A stretch of DNA of 59,382 bases from contig DVHR01000049.1 of the NCBI GenBank assembly GCA_018711925.1, positions 1 to 59,382 of the forward strand. Direction: 5' to 3'. The notes below the pieces were generated by a model. That model had not been told where the DNA came from. It saw nothing but the letters and a program-made list of their open reading frames with translations, and searched no databases. Origin of the DNA: Candidatus Coprenecus pullicola (GTDB lineage: Bacteria > Bacteroidota > Bacteroidia > Bacteroidales > UBA932). Both the position numbers and the translations under genes were made by a program. Below are positions 35,592 through 44,959 of this stretch, piece by piece (the stretch's first letter is position 1; each line of letters opens with the position of its first letter).

Positions 35592-37071
35592 GTCGCTTGT
35601 ATCGTTTTAAATATATTTCTGAAAAATAAAGTCCGCCCAGGTACACTCCGATAAGGAGAGTCCGCAGTGCGAGGGTCCATCCGTATGGGATGGAGTCAGG
35701 CAGGGCCATGGCAGCCCCGTACAGCAGCAGCGCGAAAGCTATTACCGAGAGGATCCGGCCCCACTTATAAGGTATGGGATAATACCTGTTGCCCAGGACT
35801 GTACTGAGCACAAGCATGACAAAATAGCTGACGAAATGCCCCCAGGCCGCGGCATGATATGAGTACACCGGCAGGAAACAGATGTTGATGACAGCCGTCA
35901 CAACCAGACCGGCCAGGGTGATGTATATCGCAAATGAGGAGCGGTCGGAGAGCTTGTACCACATCGAGACATTGAACAGCATCCCCATCATCATATAAGC
36001 CAGCAGCATCACTGGAACGATATCCATGCCTGCCCGGAAATCGCGGCCCACAATCAGTTCTATGACATCAAGATAGAATACGACGCCCAGGAAGATGAGC
36101 ATACAGAACATCACGAAATACTCCATAACGGAGGCATATACCCGCTTGAAGTCCTTCTGCCCGGTATTGGAGAAGAAAAACGGCTCGGCGGCGAAACGGA
36201 ACATCTGAACGAACAGGGACATGATGACAGCCACCTTTACTCCCGCCTGGTAGACACCCAGGTCAGCCCTCCACAGCGAGTCATCCACATTGAAGAAACG
36301 GAAGAGGATACGGTCCAGAAAATCGTTCATGACTCCGGGCAGACCGGCCACCATCAGCGGCAGGGAATAGCGCAGCATCCTCTTAAGTGTTGTCCCGTCC
36401 GGTGACAGGCGCAGGCGGAACAGCTCGGGGATAAACAGCAGGAGGCACACCACGCAGCTCACGACTATGGCGAATATCGGATACGAGAAATCCGGCACTG
36501 CCGGAATCAGCCCCGAAAGCAGATTGTCCGGATGAGCCGCCGCATATCCTGGATACCACAGGAACAGCAGCAGATTGGTCACCGCTTCCGTCAGAATCTT
36601 TACCGTCTTGAAAACGGCGAATCTCCAGGCCCTGGACTCACACCGGAGCTTGGCGAACAGAATAGCAGTGAAACAATCGGCGAACAGGATGACACCTATG
36701 TAGATATAGATATTCCAATATCCTCCGTACCCCATACGCACGGCAAGGCTCCTGCCGAACAGAATCATCAGCAGCAGGAATACCGCAGACACGGCAGACA
36801 CGGCCAGAAGAGCTCCTGAGAAGACCTTCCGCGGCTCATAGCCTTCCTTGTTGGCGAAACGGAAGCAGCCGGTCTCCAGCCCAAGGGTCAGCAGCACCTG
36901 AAACACTGCGATATAGGACATGAACTCCGTCAGCACACCATAATCCGAAGTGGAAAGCGTATAGGTATACAGAGGCAGAAGCATGTAGTTCAGGAAACGG
37001 GCCACGATGGTGCTCGTCCCGTAGATTGCCGTCTGCCCGGCCAGTTTCCCAAGTATCTGCCTCATTCCCAT
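35569..37071 (-). CDS. Polysaccharide flippase (Wzx/MATE-like)
   Basis: The 500-residue integral membrane protein with about 14 hydrophobic segments resembles the PST/Wzx branch of the MOP superfamily (N-terminal [34 protein letters not shown]). These proteins flip lipid-linked glycans. The gene lies 12 bases after the patatin gene and overlaps dut, suggesting coupled expression with dut, murF and the glycosyltransferase. MGMR at 37071 is used; MRQI at 37065 is possible. Confidence 0.87.
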   Translation of the reverse strand: MGMRQILGKLAGQTAIYGTSTIVARFLNYMLLPLYTYTLSTSDYGVLTEFMSYIAVFQVLLTLGLETGCFRFANKEGYEPRKVFSGALLAVSAVSAVFLLLMILFGRSLAVRMGYGGYWNIYIYIGVILFADCFTAILFAKLRCESRAWRFAVFKTVKILTEAVTNLLLFLWYPGYAAAHPDNLLSGLIPAVPDFSYPIFAIVVSCVVCLLLFIPELFRLRLSPDGTTLKRMLRYSLPLMVAGLPGVMNDFLDRILFRFFNVDDSLWRADLGVYQAGVKVAVIMSLFVQMFRFAAEPFFFSNTGQKDFKRVYASVMEYFVMFCMLIFLGVVFYLDVIELIVGRDFRAGMDIVPVMLLAYMMMGMLFNVSMWYKLSDRSSFAIYITLAGLVVTAVINICFLPVYSYHAAAWGHFVSYFVMLVLSTVLGNRYYPIPYKWGRILSVIAFALLLYGAAMALPDSIPYGWTLALRTLLIGVYLGGLYFSEIYLKRYKRHESKDSQ

Positions 37072-37083
37072 AGTCCTGCGCGT

Positions 37084-39420
37084 TTAATTTCTGAGACCGT
37101 GCTCCCTGAATATCAGGAAACCGATATTGAACGACGGATACCATTTGGCCTTCTCTGCCTTCTCGTAGTAAGCGCAGGAGAGCGACACCGGACCTATCGG
37201 GGACTGCCATACTATCGCGGCATTGCCTAAAAAACCTCCGCGCGGAAGCGGGTCCGAATACGTATAGCCTCCGCCCGCCGTTTCCTGCAGTTCCATATAA
37301 GGCTGGAAATAGCCTCCTGACAGATGCAGAAACACTGTCTTTGTAAACTTTATAACAGGATTCACGGTAAGGCCGATATATATAGGTGCACGGTATGCCC
37401 CAAGCATCAGTGTCTTGCTGTGTACCGTAGGCTGATATGCCGGCATGGCCATAAGTGTCGACATGTAATCGCTCAGGTCGAGCGGAGTGGACACTGTAAG
37501 GTCAAAATTGTATCCCAATGAGAACCACCTGCCCAGATCATAGTAATCCTCCAGATTGAGACGGGCCAGGAAAGTGCTCTTCAACGGCTGGGTCACGGAC
37601 GTACCGTCCGCATACATCGTACCCTCAGAGTGTCTCTCATGACTGAGGATATAGCGGAATTCCAGCAGACGGTGCCGTCCGGAGGACGGGTACATATCGT
37701 AGTCCAGAGTAGTCTGGGCCATCTTGAGCCTTGCTGTAAGATACGACAGCCAGGTCTTGTCCTTCTTGTCATACTGGGTATAGTTGTCTGCCGGGAAATA
37801 ATCATATCTGTTGACACCGGCCGTAGCTCCGAACTCCAGCAGTATATTGCTGTTGTAGGAGATGGGCGTGCCCATGTTCAAAGTCAGGAAATACTCTGTC
37901 TCCCTGATATTTTTGGCAAGTGAATTGGACTGGAGTATACCTTGGCTGCTTCGGAAATAATCAAAGGACTGCGTGTTGAGCATCACCTCGTACAGAAAGA
38001 GGGGCTTTATACCTATGTGCTGCCTGAAATACAGTCCCGCTCCGGTGAAAAACTGACCTATGTCCAGATTGATGGCCGCATTCCACGGATGCTTGGAAAA
38101 ATGAGTGTGCGACAGTCCAACATATCCCTGCATCAGGGACGAGGAGGAGATATTGCCGCCGACCGAAAGAGACAGCACGTTCTTTGGCGTAGTCTGCAGG
38201 CGGAGGGTAAACAGCGAGTCCTTCCCCAGTTCCGCAGTAGGGAAGAATGACTGCACGGCATTTGTTGAAAGCACCCTATAATATCCCCGCTTGGCCTGAT
38301 TGAAGGAGAATTCCTTCTTCTTGTCCGTAATCGTGGCGCTTATATACCGTTTCTGATCCTCAGTCAGGTTACCCTCCACCGACACCGAGTCAAATTTCAG
38401 GTCCAGACAACGTTTGCGGAAAGCGATACGCATAGAATCCACCTGCGAGATGTCCCTGCGCCTGTGGACTCTCTCCCTGATCTCGTCCATATAGAGCATC
38501 GCCGTATCATAACCCTTCTGCACCAGTTCATCTATCTTGTCAAACTCAAGAAGGGAATAATCATACACTCCAGATATCAGCACACCCTCACTTTCCGGTA
38601 TGTCGTAATCCGTATCGACGGTCATGATGGTCTCCAGCTGTTTGTAAAGGTCATCCTGATCAGCGCTGATCGGCTCGCCCTTGACGCACTTGGCTCCTAT
38701 TATGATATCAGGATGATACTTGTCCCGCATTATCTCCCAGGGGAAATTGTTGTAGAACCCTCCATCAAAAAGCAGCAGCGAGTCCAGCTTCACCGGCTTG
38801 AAATACGCCGGAAATGTCATCGAGGCCCGTATCGCGGTCCCCAAATCCCCGCTGTCCGACACATATGGCTGCTTTTTCATCACATCAGCCGAGACACAGA
38901 AGAACGGAATCATCAGATTATCGAAATCATAGCCAGCCGCCGCCGAGGCATTGGAGAATATCTGGACAAAGGCTATGTCCATCGGGAACGGGGAGACCAG
39001 CGAAGTAGGCAGCGATATCTTTACCTTGCGTATGCCCTCCTCAAGCGCCTTCTCATCCCACTTCATATTGACTGTAATCATCGAAGGAGTAGGATAGCCC
39101 GAATAAAGATGGGTAAAGAACTCCCTCTCCCCCTCTCCCGTATACCATGTCCTGAACTGCTCGGTCTTCATAAGGGATATGATGTCATCCGGAGACAGTC
39201 CCACGGCATAAAGGCCGCCCACTATGGAGCCTATGGAAGTCCCTGATATGTAGTCTATAGGGATGCCGTTCTCCTCCAATGCCTTTATCACGCCGATATG
39301 GGAAAGGCCCTTCGCTCCTCCACCGCTGAGAACAAGTCCGACAGACTGTCCCGACGCCGGCAATATCGCCACGAAATGAAATAAAAGCAAAAATATTGGG
39401 ATAATTCGGATGTTCATCAT
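37084..39420 (-). CDS. Patatin-like phospholipase with C-terminal outer-membrane beta-barrel
   Basis: The 778-residue protein has a signal peptide ending near ASGQS, a patatin domain (about residues 26-235) with oxyanion loop GGGAKG (33-38), nucleophile Ser62 in GTSIG and the catalytic Asp in DGG near 205. A POTRA-like region follows (about 315-395) and a surface-antigen/BamA-type barrel to the end. This is the layout of PlpD-type autotransporters. The family hydrolyses phospholipids at the cell surface. Two upstream ATGs exist; 39420 is chosen because the 39438 start lies upstream of the predicted transcription start. Confidence 0.88.
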   Translation of the reverse strand: MMNIRIIPIFLLLFHFVAILPASGQSVGLVLSGGGAKGLSHIGVIKALEENGIPIDYISGTSIGSIVGGLYAVGLSPDDIISLMKTEQFRTWYTGEGEREFFTHLYSGYPTPSMITVNMKWDEKALEEGIRKVKISLPTSLVSPFPMDIAFVQIFSNASAAAGYDFDNLMIPFFCVSADVMKKQPYVSDSGDLGTAIRASMTFPAYFKPVKLDSLLLFDGGFYNNFPWEIMRDKYHPDIIIGAKCVKGEPISADQDDLYKQLETIMTVDTDYDIPESEGVLISGVYDYSLLEFDKIDELVQKGYDTAMLYMDEIRERVHRRRDISQVDSMRIAFRKRCLDLKFDSVSVEGNLTEDQKRYISATITDKKKEFSFNQAKRGYYRVLSTNAVQSFFPTAELGKDSLFTLRLQTTPKNVLSLSVGGNISSSSLMQGYVGLSHTHFSKHPWNAAINLDIGQFFTGAGLYFRQHIGIKPLFLYEVMLNTQSFDYFRSSQGILQSNSLAKNIRETEYFLTLNMGTPISYNSNILLEFGATAGVNRYDYFPADNYTQYDKKDKTWLSYLTARLKMAQTTLDYDMYPSSGRHRLLEFRYILSHERHSEGTMYADGTSVTQPLKSTFLARLNLEDYYDLGRWFSLGYNFDLTVSTPLDLSDYMSTLMAMPAYQPTVHSKTLMLGAYRAPIYIGLTVNPVIKFTKTVFLHLSGGYFQPYMELQETAGGGYTYSDPLPRGGFLGNAAIVWQSPIGPVSLSCAYYEKAEKAKWYPSFNIGFLIFREHGLRN

Positions 39421-39428
39421 TATCTTTG
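39396..39428 (+). promoter_or_regulatory. Promoter of the cyclophilin gene
   Basis: TATCTTTG at 39421-39428 exactly fits TAnnTTTG and is preceded by TTG at 39396-39398 with a 22-base spacer. Transcription would begin near 39434. It overlaps the start of the patatin gene on the other strand. Confidence 0.65.
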
Positions 39429-39439
39429 TAAAATTCATT

Positions 39440-39447
39440 CAAAGATA
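39440..39447 (-). promoter_or_regulatory. -7 promoter element of the patatin gene
   Basis: TATCTTTG on the minus strand fits TAnnTTTG. The predicted start near 39433 leaves a leader of about 13 bases to the ATG at 39420. It faces the plus-strand -7 element at 39421-39428 only 11 bases away. Confidence 0.6.
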
Positions 39448-39460
39448 TAGAAACATCATC

Positions 39461-40147
39461 ATGAAATCAAAAATTTTTATTATGACAGCCGCCGCCATAT
39501 TGGCCCTTTTCTCATGCAACGACAGAAGCAACTATCAATCAGACAATTCCGGCCAGAACGGGAACGGCAATCACGATCAGGATACGACACAGGTTCCCCC
39601 CATTGACTCTACTCTCGCATTCAACCCGAATGACCTTCCTGAAGAGCCCCTCTTCGAGATCTACACGACCGAGGGTACCATAACTATCATGCTGTACAAG
39701 GACACCCCACTTCACAGAGACAACTTCGTAAAACTGGCCTCAGAAAGATTCTACGACAGCCTGCTCTTTCACAGAGTCATGTATAATTTCATGATTCAGA
39801 CCGGAGATCCCCTCACAAAAGATCCGGCCAACAAGTCCTTCTATGGCACCGGCGGCCCCGGCTACACCATCCCGGCCGAAATTCTGCCGAACCATACCCA
39901 CAAGAAAGGAGCCCTTGCCGCAGCCAGAAAGGGCGACACCGCCAATCCGCAAAGAGAATCATCCGGCTCCCAGTTCTACATCGTCCACAATCCGGATTAC
40001 TGCTCCCATCTTGACGGGCAATACACCGTATTCGGCGAGACCCTGGACGGCTTTGACGTCATAGACCGCATAGCATCTGCGCAGACAGACGACCGGGACT
40101 GTCCTGTCAATGACATAAGAATCATTTCAATCATGCCTATCATATAA
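39461..40147 (+). CDS. Cyclophilin-type peptidyl-prolyl isomerase lipoprotein
   Basis: The 228-residue protein has a lipobox at Cys19 (LFSC), a Gln/Asn/Asp-rich linker and a cyclophilin domain (about residues 65-225). The domain shows LFHRVMYNFMIQTGDP near 102, the SSGSQFYIV segment near 168 and FGETLDGFDVIDRI near 190. It is likely a periplasmic folding catalyst. The ORF is open upstream but MKSKIFIM at 39461 gives the signal peptide and follows the promoter. Confidence 0.93.
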   Translation: MKSKIFIMTAAAILALFSCNDRSNYQSDNSGQNGNGNHDQDTTQVPPIDSTLAFNPNDLPEEPLFEIYTTEGTITIMLYKDTPLHRDNFVKLASERFYDSLLFHRVMYNFMIQTGDPLTKDPANKSFYGTGGPGYTIPAEILPNHTHKKGALAAARKGDTANPQRESSGSQFYIVHNPDYCSHLDGQYTVFGETLDGFDVIDRIASAQTDDRDCPVNDIRIISIMPII

Positions 40148-40157
40148 CAACGCCACA

Positions 40158-40736
40158 ATGAATGTCAGGGAAGCACTCCTCAGAAACAGGAGCTGCAGAC
40201 GTTTCTATCAAGACCATATCATACCTGAAAGCGACCTGATGACCATAGCCGATGCTGCCCGCCTGTCCCCTTCCGGTCGCAATATTCAGGCTCTCAAATT
40301 CCTCATATCCAGCAATCAGCATCTGAACAGCCGGATTTTCCCCACTCTGGCATGGGCGGGATATCTGACCGAATGGCCGGGTCCGGAAGAGGGAGAGCGC
40401 CCTTACGCATACATAATACAGTTGCTGGATAAAAGCATCACGCCGAACATTATGTCCGAGGACTGCGGCATAACCGCTCAAAGCATGCTCCTCCAGGCCA
40501 CAGAACTCGGCTACGGAGGATGCATAATCGCGGCTGTCAGGAGAAAAGAGCTCCACGCTGTGCTGGAACTCGATGACAGATTCTCGGTCATGAATGTGAT
40601 AGCCCTCGGCAAGCCGAAGGAGACAGTCGTACTGGAAGACATGAGAGATGGAGACTACAAATACTGGAGAGACGCCGATGAGACGCATCATGTTCCCAAA
40701 CGCAGCCTTGGGGAACTGGTCATTCTGAAAAAATAA
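40158..40736 (+). CDS. Nitroreductase family protein
   Basis: The 192-residue FMN-dependent oxidoreductase has the nitroreductase pattern RRSCRRF-like NRSCRRFYQD (10-19), AARLSPSGRNIQALKF (33-48) and LLQATELGYGGCII near 112, with VIALGKPKE near 147. The substrate is unknown. It follows the cyclophilin gene by 10 bases and is probably co-transcribed. The 3' end overlaps a minus-strand terminator. Confidence 0.9.
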   Translation: MNVREALLRNRSCRRFYQDHIIPESDLMTIADAARLSPSGRNIQALKFLISSNQHLNSRIFPTLAWAGYLTEWPGPEEGERPYAYIIQLLDKSITPNIMSEDCGITAQSMLLQATELGYGGCIIAAVRRKELHAVLELDDRFSVMNVIALGKPKETVVLEDMRDGDYKYWRDADETHHVPKRSLGELVILKK

Positions 40737-40766
40737 CACACCCCAAATCTCACGACTTAGGGTGTG
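40729..40766 (-). terminator. Intrinsic terminator for the gene at 40838-42136
   Basis: On the minus strand CACACCC (40766-40760, read as complement of GGGTGTG) pairs with GGGTGTG (40743-40737), with a 16-base loop, and is followed by TTATTTTTT. The run of T lies within the last codons and stop of the nitroreductase gene. Confidence 0.7.
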
Positions 40767-40794
40767 CTGCTTAACTTAACCTAAAACTTAACCT

Positions 40795-40837
40795 ATGAAA
40801 AAACTATCGCTTATTTTATTACAAACTCCATGCCAAA
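40795..40837 (+). pseudogene. Orphan start of a secreted-protein gene
   Basis: A plus-strand ATG is preceded by repeated CTTAAC/TTAACC units, the kind of leader seen before outer-membrane protein genes in Bacteroidales. It opens MKKLSLILLQ, like a signal peptide, then loses protein-like character and runs into the 3' end of the opposing lipoprotein gene. It is probably a truncated remnant. Confidence 0.4.
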
Positions 40838-42136
40838 CTAATTACTTCCTCCAACAAAATCCACAGATTCCACTCCGAACTCGTAAGGCACCGAACTTTG
40901 ATTCCATGACAGGCCTCCGTCCACCGTATAATATATGGTACCGGTCTCTCCCGTATAGGACAATACGGAACATGCTCCCCGTAAGGCATCCCTGAGAAAA
41001 GCCACCGATGAGAGCGTCCCGGAAGAATACCCTCCGTCGGCAGGATGGATCTCGTCCCTTGTGGCAAGACCGTCCGCGGACACGTACATGACTCCGTCAC
41101 TTCCTGCGGCCCAGACATAGTTGTCAAAGCAAGCTTCCAGGGCATTGACGTCGACATCCGAACTCAATGCCTGCTCCCAAGTCCGGCCTCCGTCAGCAGA
41201 CCGCAGGACACCCATTGGTCCTGTACCGGACAGATAGAGTACCGGACCAGGTGCCGCATAGATATCGGTAGGACGCTGAGAAGACGAAGCCGTGCCAACA
41301 GGCATCTCCGACCATGTAGTTCCGCCATCCGGAGAATACTCCACAACAGCATTTCCGTCCGCGGCCTGTCCACAGCACCAGACATTCCTGCCGTCCGCTA
41401 CTGCCAGGGCCGAATACGAGACTACGGATGGTGACTCCCGGCACACAGACCACGAGCCTCCGCCGTTGACTGTCTTAATAACCATACAGGTATCTGATGT
41501 CACAGCCCAGGCCGTATCCTTATCGTGAGCCACAATCGCAGCGATAGACACCGGACGCGAGGTTCTCAGCGACGAGCCCTGATTGCTCCACGTGGCTCCT
41601 CCGTCCTCAGTAAACAGAAGCACCGTCGTTCCCCTCAGTGTATCTGCCTCACCGGCAACCCAACAGACCTGATCATCCACGGCAAACACATCCTTTAGCC
41701 GCACATCGGGAATCATGTCCGGCGTTCCCTGCCTTACCCAGGACCGGCCTCCATCAGGCGAATACAAGATAGTACCGTAATCGCTGTCTCCTGCTCCGAC
41801 CGCCCAGCCTGCGGTAATGATGTCCATGACCACATCGCATACGGTCTCTCCTCCGGCGGATATATTGACCTGGCTCATCACCGGATAATATCCGTTCATC
41901 CTGAACCGGACTCCTTGCAGGCCATCGGGCATATTACTGTAAAAATAATATCCATCCGCATCCGTCAGCACGGACGAGTCTCCGTACATAACAGACACGC
42001 CCTCCATCGGCTCACCGGCAGCAGATGATGTGACACGCCCGCTGAGGTCGCCCCATCCCGCCGTCGGCTTCTTACATCCCGGCAGTGACACCGCCACTGC
42101 CAGGAATGCAGCCAGAATATACACTGTCTTTTTCAT
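40838..42136 (-). CDS. Lipoprotein with carboxypeptidase-regulatory-like domain and YCF48/BNR-like propeller
   Basis: The 432-residue protein has a lipobox at Cys21 (SLPGC). Residues about 30-105 form a carboxypeptidase regulatory-like beta-sandwich (LSGRVTSSAAGEPMEGVSV...TDADGYYFYS). Residues 110-432 form a beta-propeller with repeated blades carrying S-x-D-G-G-x-x-W motifs (YSPDGGRSWV, TEDGGATWS, TVNGGGSWS, YSPDGGTTWS, SADGGRTWE, TVDGGLSWN). These are of the sialidase-BNR/YCF48 type. A surface adhesive or assembly role is inferred. A terminator overlaps the nitroreductase end. Confidence 0.8.
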   Translation of the reverse strand: MKKTVYILAAFLAVAVSLPGCKKPTAGWGDLSGRVTSSAAGEPMEGVSVMYGDSSVLTDADGYYFYSNMPDGLQGVRFRMNGYYPVMSQVNISAGGETVCDVVMDIITAGWAVGAGDSDYGTILYSPDGGRSWVRQGTPDMIPDVRLKDVFAVDDQVCWVAGEADTLRGTTVLLFTEDGGATWSNQGSSLRTSRPVSIAAIVAHDKDTAWAVTSDTCMVIKTVNGGGSWSVCRESPSVVSYSALAVADGRNVWCCGQAADGNAVVEYSPDGGTTWSEMPVGTASSSQRPTDIYAAPGPVLYLSGTGPMGVLRSADGGRTWEQALSSDVDVNALEACFDNYVWAAGSDGVMYVSADGLATRDEIHPADGGYSSGTLSSVAFLRDALRGACSVLSYTGETGTIYYTVDGGLSWNQSSVPYEFGVESVDFVGGSN

Positions 42137-42167
42137 AATCGCACTTTACAGCGCGAAAGTAACAATT

Positions 42168-43508
42168 TCAGATAAATTCTACAAAAGGGCCAGAATGTTC
42201 CATGTGCTGAGCCGCACCGGACTGCCCGGCAAGGCCCGAGCGCGTCATCAATCCGGGGGCGCTGCTCTCCCCCGGGACTGGATCCGGGAACTCCTCCTTG
42301 GACGGCACCGGTATCTTCACTTTAAGAAGGTTGCCGGATTCGTTATTAAAATTAACCGGACAGGCAATGAGATACATTATCTCTCCAAAAGCATCAAACT
42401 CACTGCTCTCCTCTCCAGAACTTACCAACACACCTGTCTCTGTCTGCTCCGGAAGAACATAATTCCATATACCTCCAACGAAACTACGACCTGTAAGAAG
42501 CACATAGGTCTTCAGTATCTCATCGTCAGACATGCCTCCATAATACTCAGGATAATCCTCTCTATCCTGCGCCGGTAAGTCCTCTACAATCCACTCGCTG
42601 GTATACACTTGAGCATAAAGTTCTGTACCGGCACCTACAGTATATTCAGCTTTCATGGAATAAGTAATCTGCCCATCCGGCCATATCTCACTCACCGGCT
42701 CAAATTCAGATACGATTAAGTCTCCCGGCAACGGCATTGAGGTGTCCTTGGCCGGACGCGGTACCTCAAAAATATGAGTACCTGTCACATCCGTACCGTC
42801 TGTTGAAAGAAAGTACATATAAGCATTCCCATAAGCGAAACTGCCGTCAACCTGCTCCTCCAGTCTTATGGCATCCCACATCTCATATCCGTCCGGTCCT
42901 TTCTCACTACCTCCACCCTGAATACTTTCAAGAGCAGATTGCCTCACCTCCTCCAAAAACGCATCAAAACTGCCATAATAATCATTGATATCTTTCTCAT
43001 AGACCAATCCACGGCTACAGATATAATCGTCCCCGTGATGTGATGTCTTAGTAACTATCTTCGCTCGGCTGAGATACTCCACAGTCACACCGGTGGTGAG
43101 AGCGCAGACCTGAGCCTTGGCCGGAGCGGAGACCTCGCCCGATGAAGATACCGCACGGGCATATACAGTATATGGTCCGAAGTCCAGCGGCTCGGAGCAG
43201 TCGTACTCCACAGTCGCGGCAGTCGCGCTGTCCAAAAGCTCGATGCGCTGCACTCCGTCCAGCTCCCCGGCCTTGAACGCCACCGAGTCGGTCTTCATAT
43301 TCACCGCGCGGCAAACAGCATATTCAATAGTCTGAGTACCTTCACCGCACTCAAAGTCAAGTCTGAAATATCCGTCCCTTACATCCGAGACTGAAACAGA
43401 CACATAATTCTCTTCCTCTGATGGAGTGACATTTTTATCATCGTCCAGAAGACCGCAGGATGCCAGCGGCAGAAGAGCCGCACACATTACTATAAAACAC
43501 TTTTTCAT
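42168..43508 (-). CDS. Lipoprotein paralogue 1 (shared head, unique tail)
   Basis: The 446-residue protein has a lipobox at Cys18 (LPLASC). Residues 1-149 match the gene at 43635-44888 closely (SDVRDGYFRLDFECGEG, AVCRAVNMKTDSVAF, GPYTVYARAVSSSGE, a single FN3-like module). Residues 150-446 do not match it. The unique part has repeats of the same general FN3 type (YSMKAEYTVGAGTELYAQVY). The C-terminus ends in a low-complexity GLMTRSGLAGQSG stretch. No enzyme motif is visible. Confidence 0.72.
   Translation of the reverse strand: MKKCFIVMCAALLPLASCGLLDDDKNVTPSEEENYVSVSVSDVRDGYFRLDFECGEGTQTIEYAVCRAVNMKTDSVAFKAGELDGVQRIELLDSATAATVEYDCSEPLDFGPYTVYARAVSSSGEVSAPAKAQVCALTTGVTVEYLSRAKIVTKTSHHGDDYICSRGLVYEKDINDYYGSFDAFLEEVRQSALESIQGGGSEKGPDGYEMWDAIRLEEQVDGSFAYGNAYMYFLSTDGTDVTGTHIFEVPRPAKDTSMPLPGDLIVSEFEPVSEIWPDGQITYSMKAEYTVGAGTELYAQVYTSEWIVEDLPAQDREDYPEYYGGMSDDEILKTYVLLTGRSFVGGIWNYVLPEQTETGVLVSSGEESSEFDAFGEIMYLIACPVNFNNESGNLLKVKIPVPSKEEFPDPVPGESSAPGLMTRSGLAGQSGAAQHMEHSGPFVEFI
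43068..43508. repeat. Direct repeat copy A (5' part of lipoprotein gene)
   Basis: About 440 bases are near-identical (I estimate close to 90 percent by eye) to 44447-44888. Both cover the first ~147 codons of tandem lipoprotein genes. Similarity drops abruptly at the 3' end. Confidence 0.8.
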
Positions 43509-43634
43509 ATCAAATAAGTTTAATGTTTTTAAGTTAATTGAAAAGGTTTCAATCTATATTCAACTATGCCGATAGAGTCCAATACACATCTGCGCACAGC
43601 CGACTACTGTCTGAATATATCGCAGAACTTTGTA

Positions 43635-44888
43635 TTACAGCCCCAGCAGTTCTTCCGGCACTTCTATTTCAAATAACTGTAAAAATCCCTCGTTATTCCA
43701 GTTTACAGGATATACAGCAATCAGTACTTTCGGATAATAATATTCCTCATCTGTAAACTTTTCATGGTAAATAAAGCCGGCACCAAATGTACTTTCCGTA
43801 TTGCTATAGAAATGCCTTATATTCTGGCTCCCGAATCCTCCGCATGTAAAAAAGAGTTTGGCAGCTTCTTCATTAGAAACATTATATCTATTGGTTTCTT
43901 TGACACTTTCAATGAAATACCAAAAACTGTCCTCATCATCAACAGGGGGATTGACATAGAAACATCCGTTGAACATTCCCCAATAATAGCAATCTGTATT
44001 ATCGCCCATTAAAAGGTCCATCAACACATATCCGCCTCCCTCAACTTCCTGTGGAGATGAGAAGTCAATCTCAACGTCAATACTGTCAGGCAGAGGTATG
44101 GAGGGATCTTTGTCCTGCAAAGGAACATCAAACGCATAAGCGCCCGTGATACTCGTTCCGTCAGACACTACAAATCCCAGCAACTGGTCATCAAGATACG
44201 GAGTTTCTACTAAATAGTAATTATAGAACATCTGAACGTTCAATTCTTGTCCGTCAATAAGAAAAGGCGAGGATATGTCAATCCATGACGACTCTTTTGT
44301 CTCTGACAGCATATAATCAACGAATCCGTCCAAACTTGCTTCGAAAGTGTTTCCCATCCTCTCATAAAGAGCCTTTTTAGAACCTCTGTACATATTGACA
44401 ATAAATCCATCTCCATGATAGGATGCCTTTAATTTGTAGATTGCTCTGCTTACGTACTCCACTGTGACACCGGTGGTGAGGGCGCAGACCTGAGCCTTGA
44501 CCGGAGCGGATACCTCGCCCGTTGAAGATACCGCACGGGCATATACCGTATATGGTCCGAAATCCATAGGCCTGGAGCAGTCGTACTCCACTGTCGCGGC
44601 TGTCGCGCCGTCCGAAAGTTCGATGCGCTGAACTCCGTCCAGCTCTCCGGCCTTGAACGCCACAGAGTCGGTCTTCATGTTCACAGCGCGGCATACCGCA
44701 TACTCAATGGTCTGAGTACCTTCTCCGCACTCAAAATCAAGCTTGAAATATCCGTCCCTCACATCCGAGACTGAGACAGACACATAATTATCGTCCCCAG
44801 AGGGAGTAATCTCTTTATCATCATCCAGAAGGCCGCAGGATGCCAGCGGCAGAAGAGCCGCACACATTACTATAAATTTCTTTTTCAT
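43635..44888 (-). CDS. Lipoprotein paralogue 2 (shared head, unique tail)
   Basis: The 417-residue protein has a lipobox at Cys18 (LPLASC) and begins at MKKKFIV (44888); the open frame extends upstream but that part is not protein-like. Residues 1-147 are nearly identical to those of the next gene (42168-43508), and the remaining 270 residues are unrelated to it. The tail contains FN3-like strands and ends LFEIEVPEELLGL. The gap to the next gene is 126 bases. It is 71 bases downstream of the MFS gene. Function unknown. Confidence 0.72.
   Translation of the reverse strand: MKKKFIVMCAALLPLASCGLLDDDKEITPSGDDNYVSVSVSDVRDGYFKLDFECGEGTQTIEYAVCRAVNMKTDSVAFKAGELDGVQRIELSDGATAATVEYDCSRPMDFGPYTVYARAVSSTGEVSAPVKAQVCALTTGVTVEYVSRAIYKLKASYHGDGFIVNMYRGSKKALYERMGNTFEASLDGFVDYMLSETKESSWIDISSPFLIDGQELNVQMFYNYYLVETPYLDDQLLGFVVSDGTSITGAYAFDVPLQDKDPSIPLPDSIDVEIDFSSPQEVEGGGYVLMDLLMGDNTDCYYWGMFNGCFYVNPPVDDEDSFWYFIESVKETNRYNVSNEEAAKLFFTCGGFGSQNIRHFYSNTESTFGAGFIYHEKFTDEEYYYPKVLIAVYPVNWNNEGFLQLFEIEVPEELLGL
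44447..44888. repeat. Direct repeat copy B (5' part of lipoprotein gene)
   Basis: Partner of 43068-43508. The leader just upstream of each ATG (AAGTTTAATGTTTT) is also shared, so the duplication includes the promoter-proximal region. Confidence 0.8.
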
Positions 44889-44959
44889 ATCTGATAAGTT
44901 TAATGTTTTCAGGTTAATGTAAATATCTCCGCCTTGTGACGCTCTTTTTTGATTCCGGA

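Noticed and set aside
42168..44888. Diversity-generating retroelement as the cause of the variable lipoprotein tails
   Set aside because: No reverse transcriptase gene and no template repeat with adenine-specific changes is present in the window.
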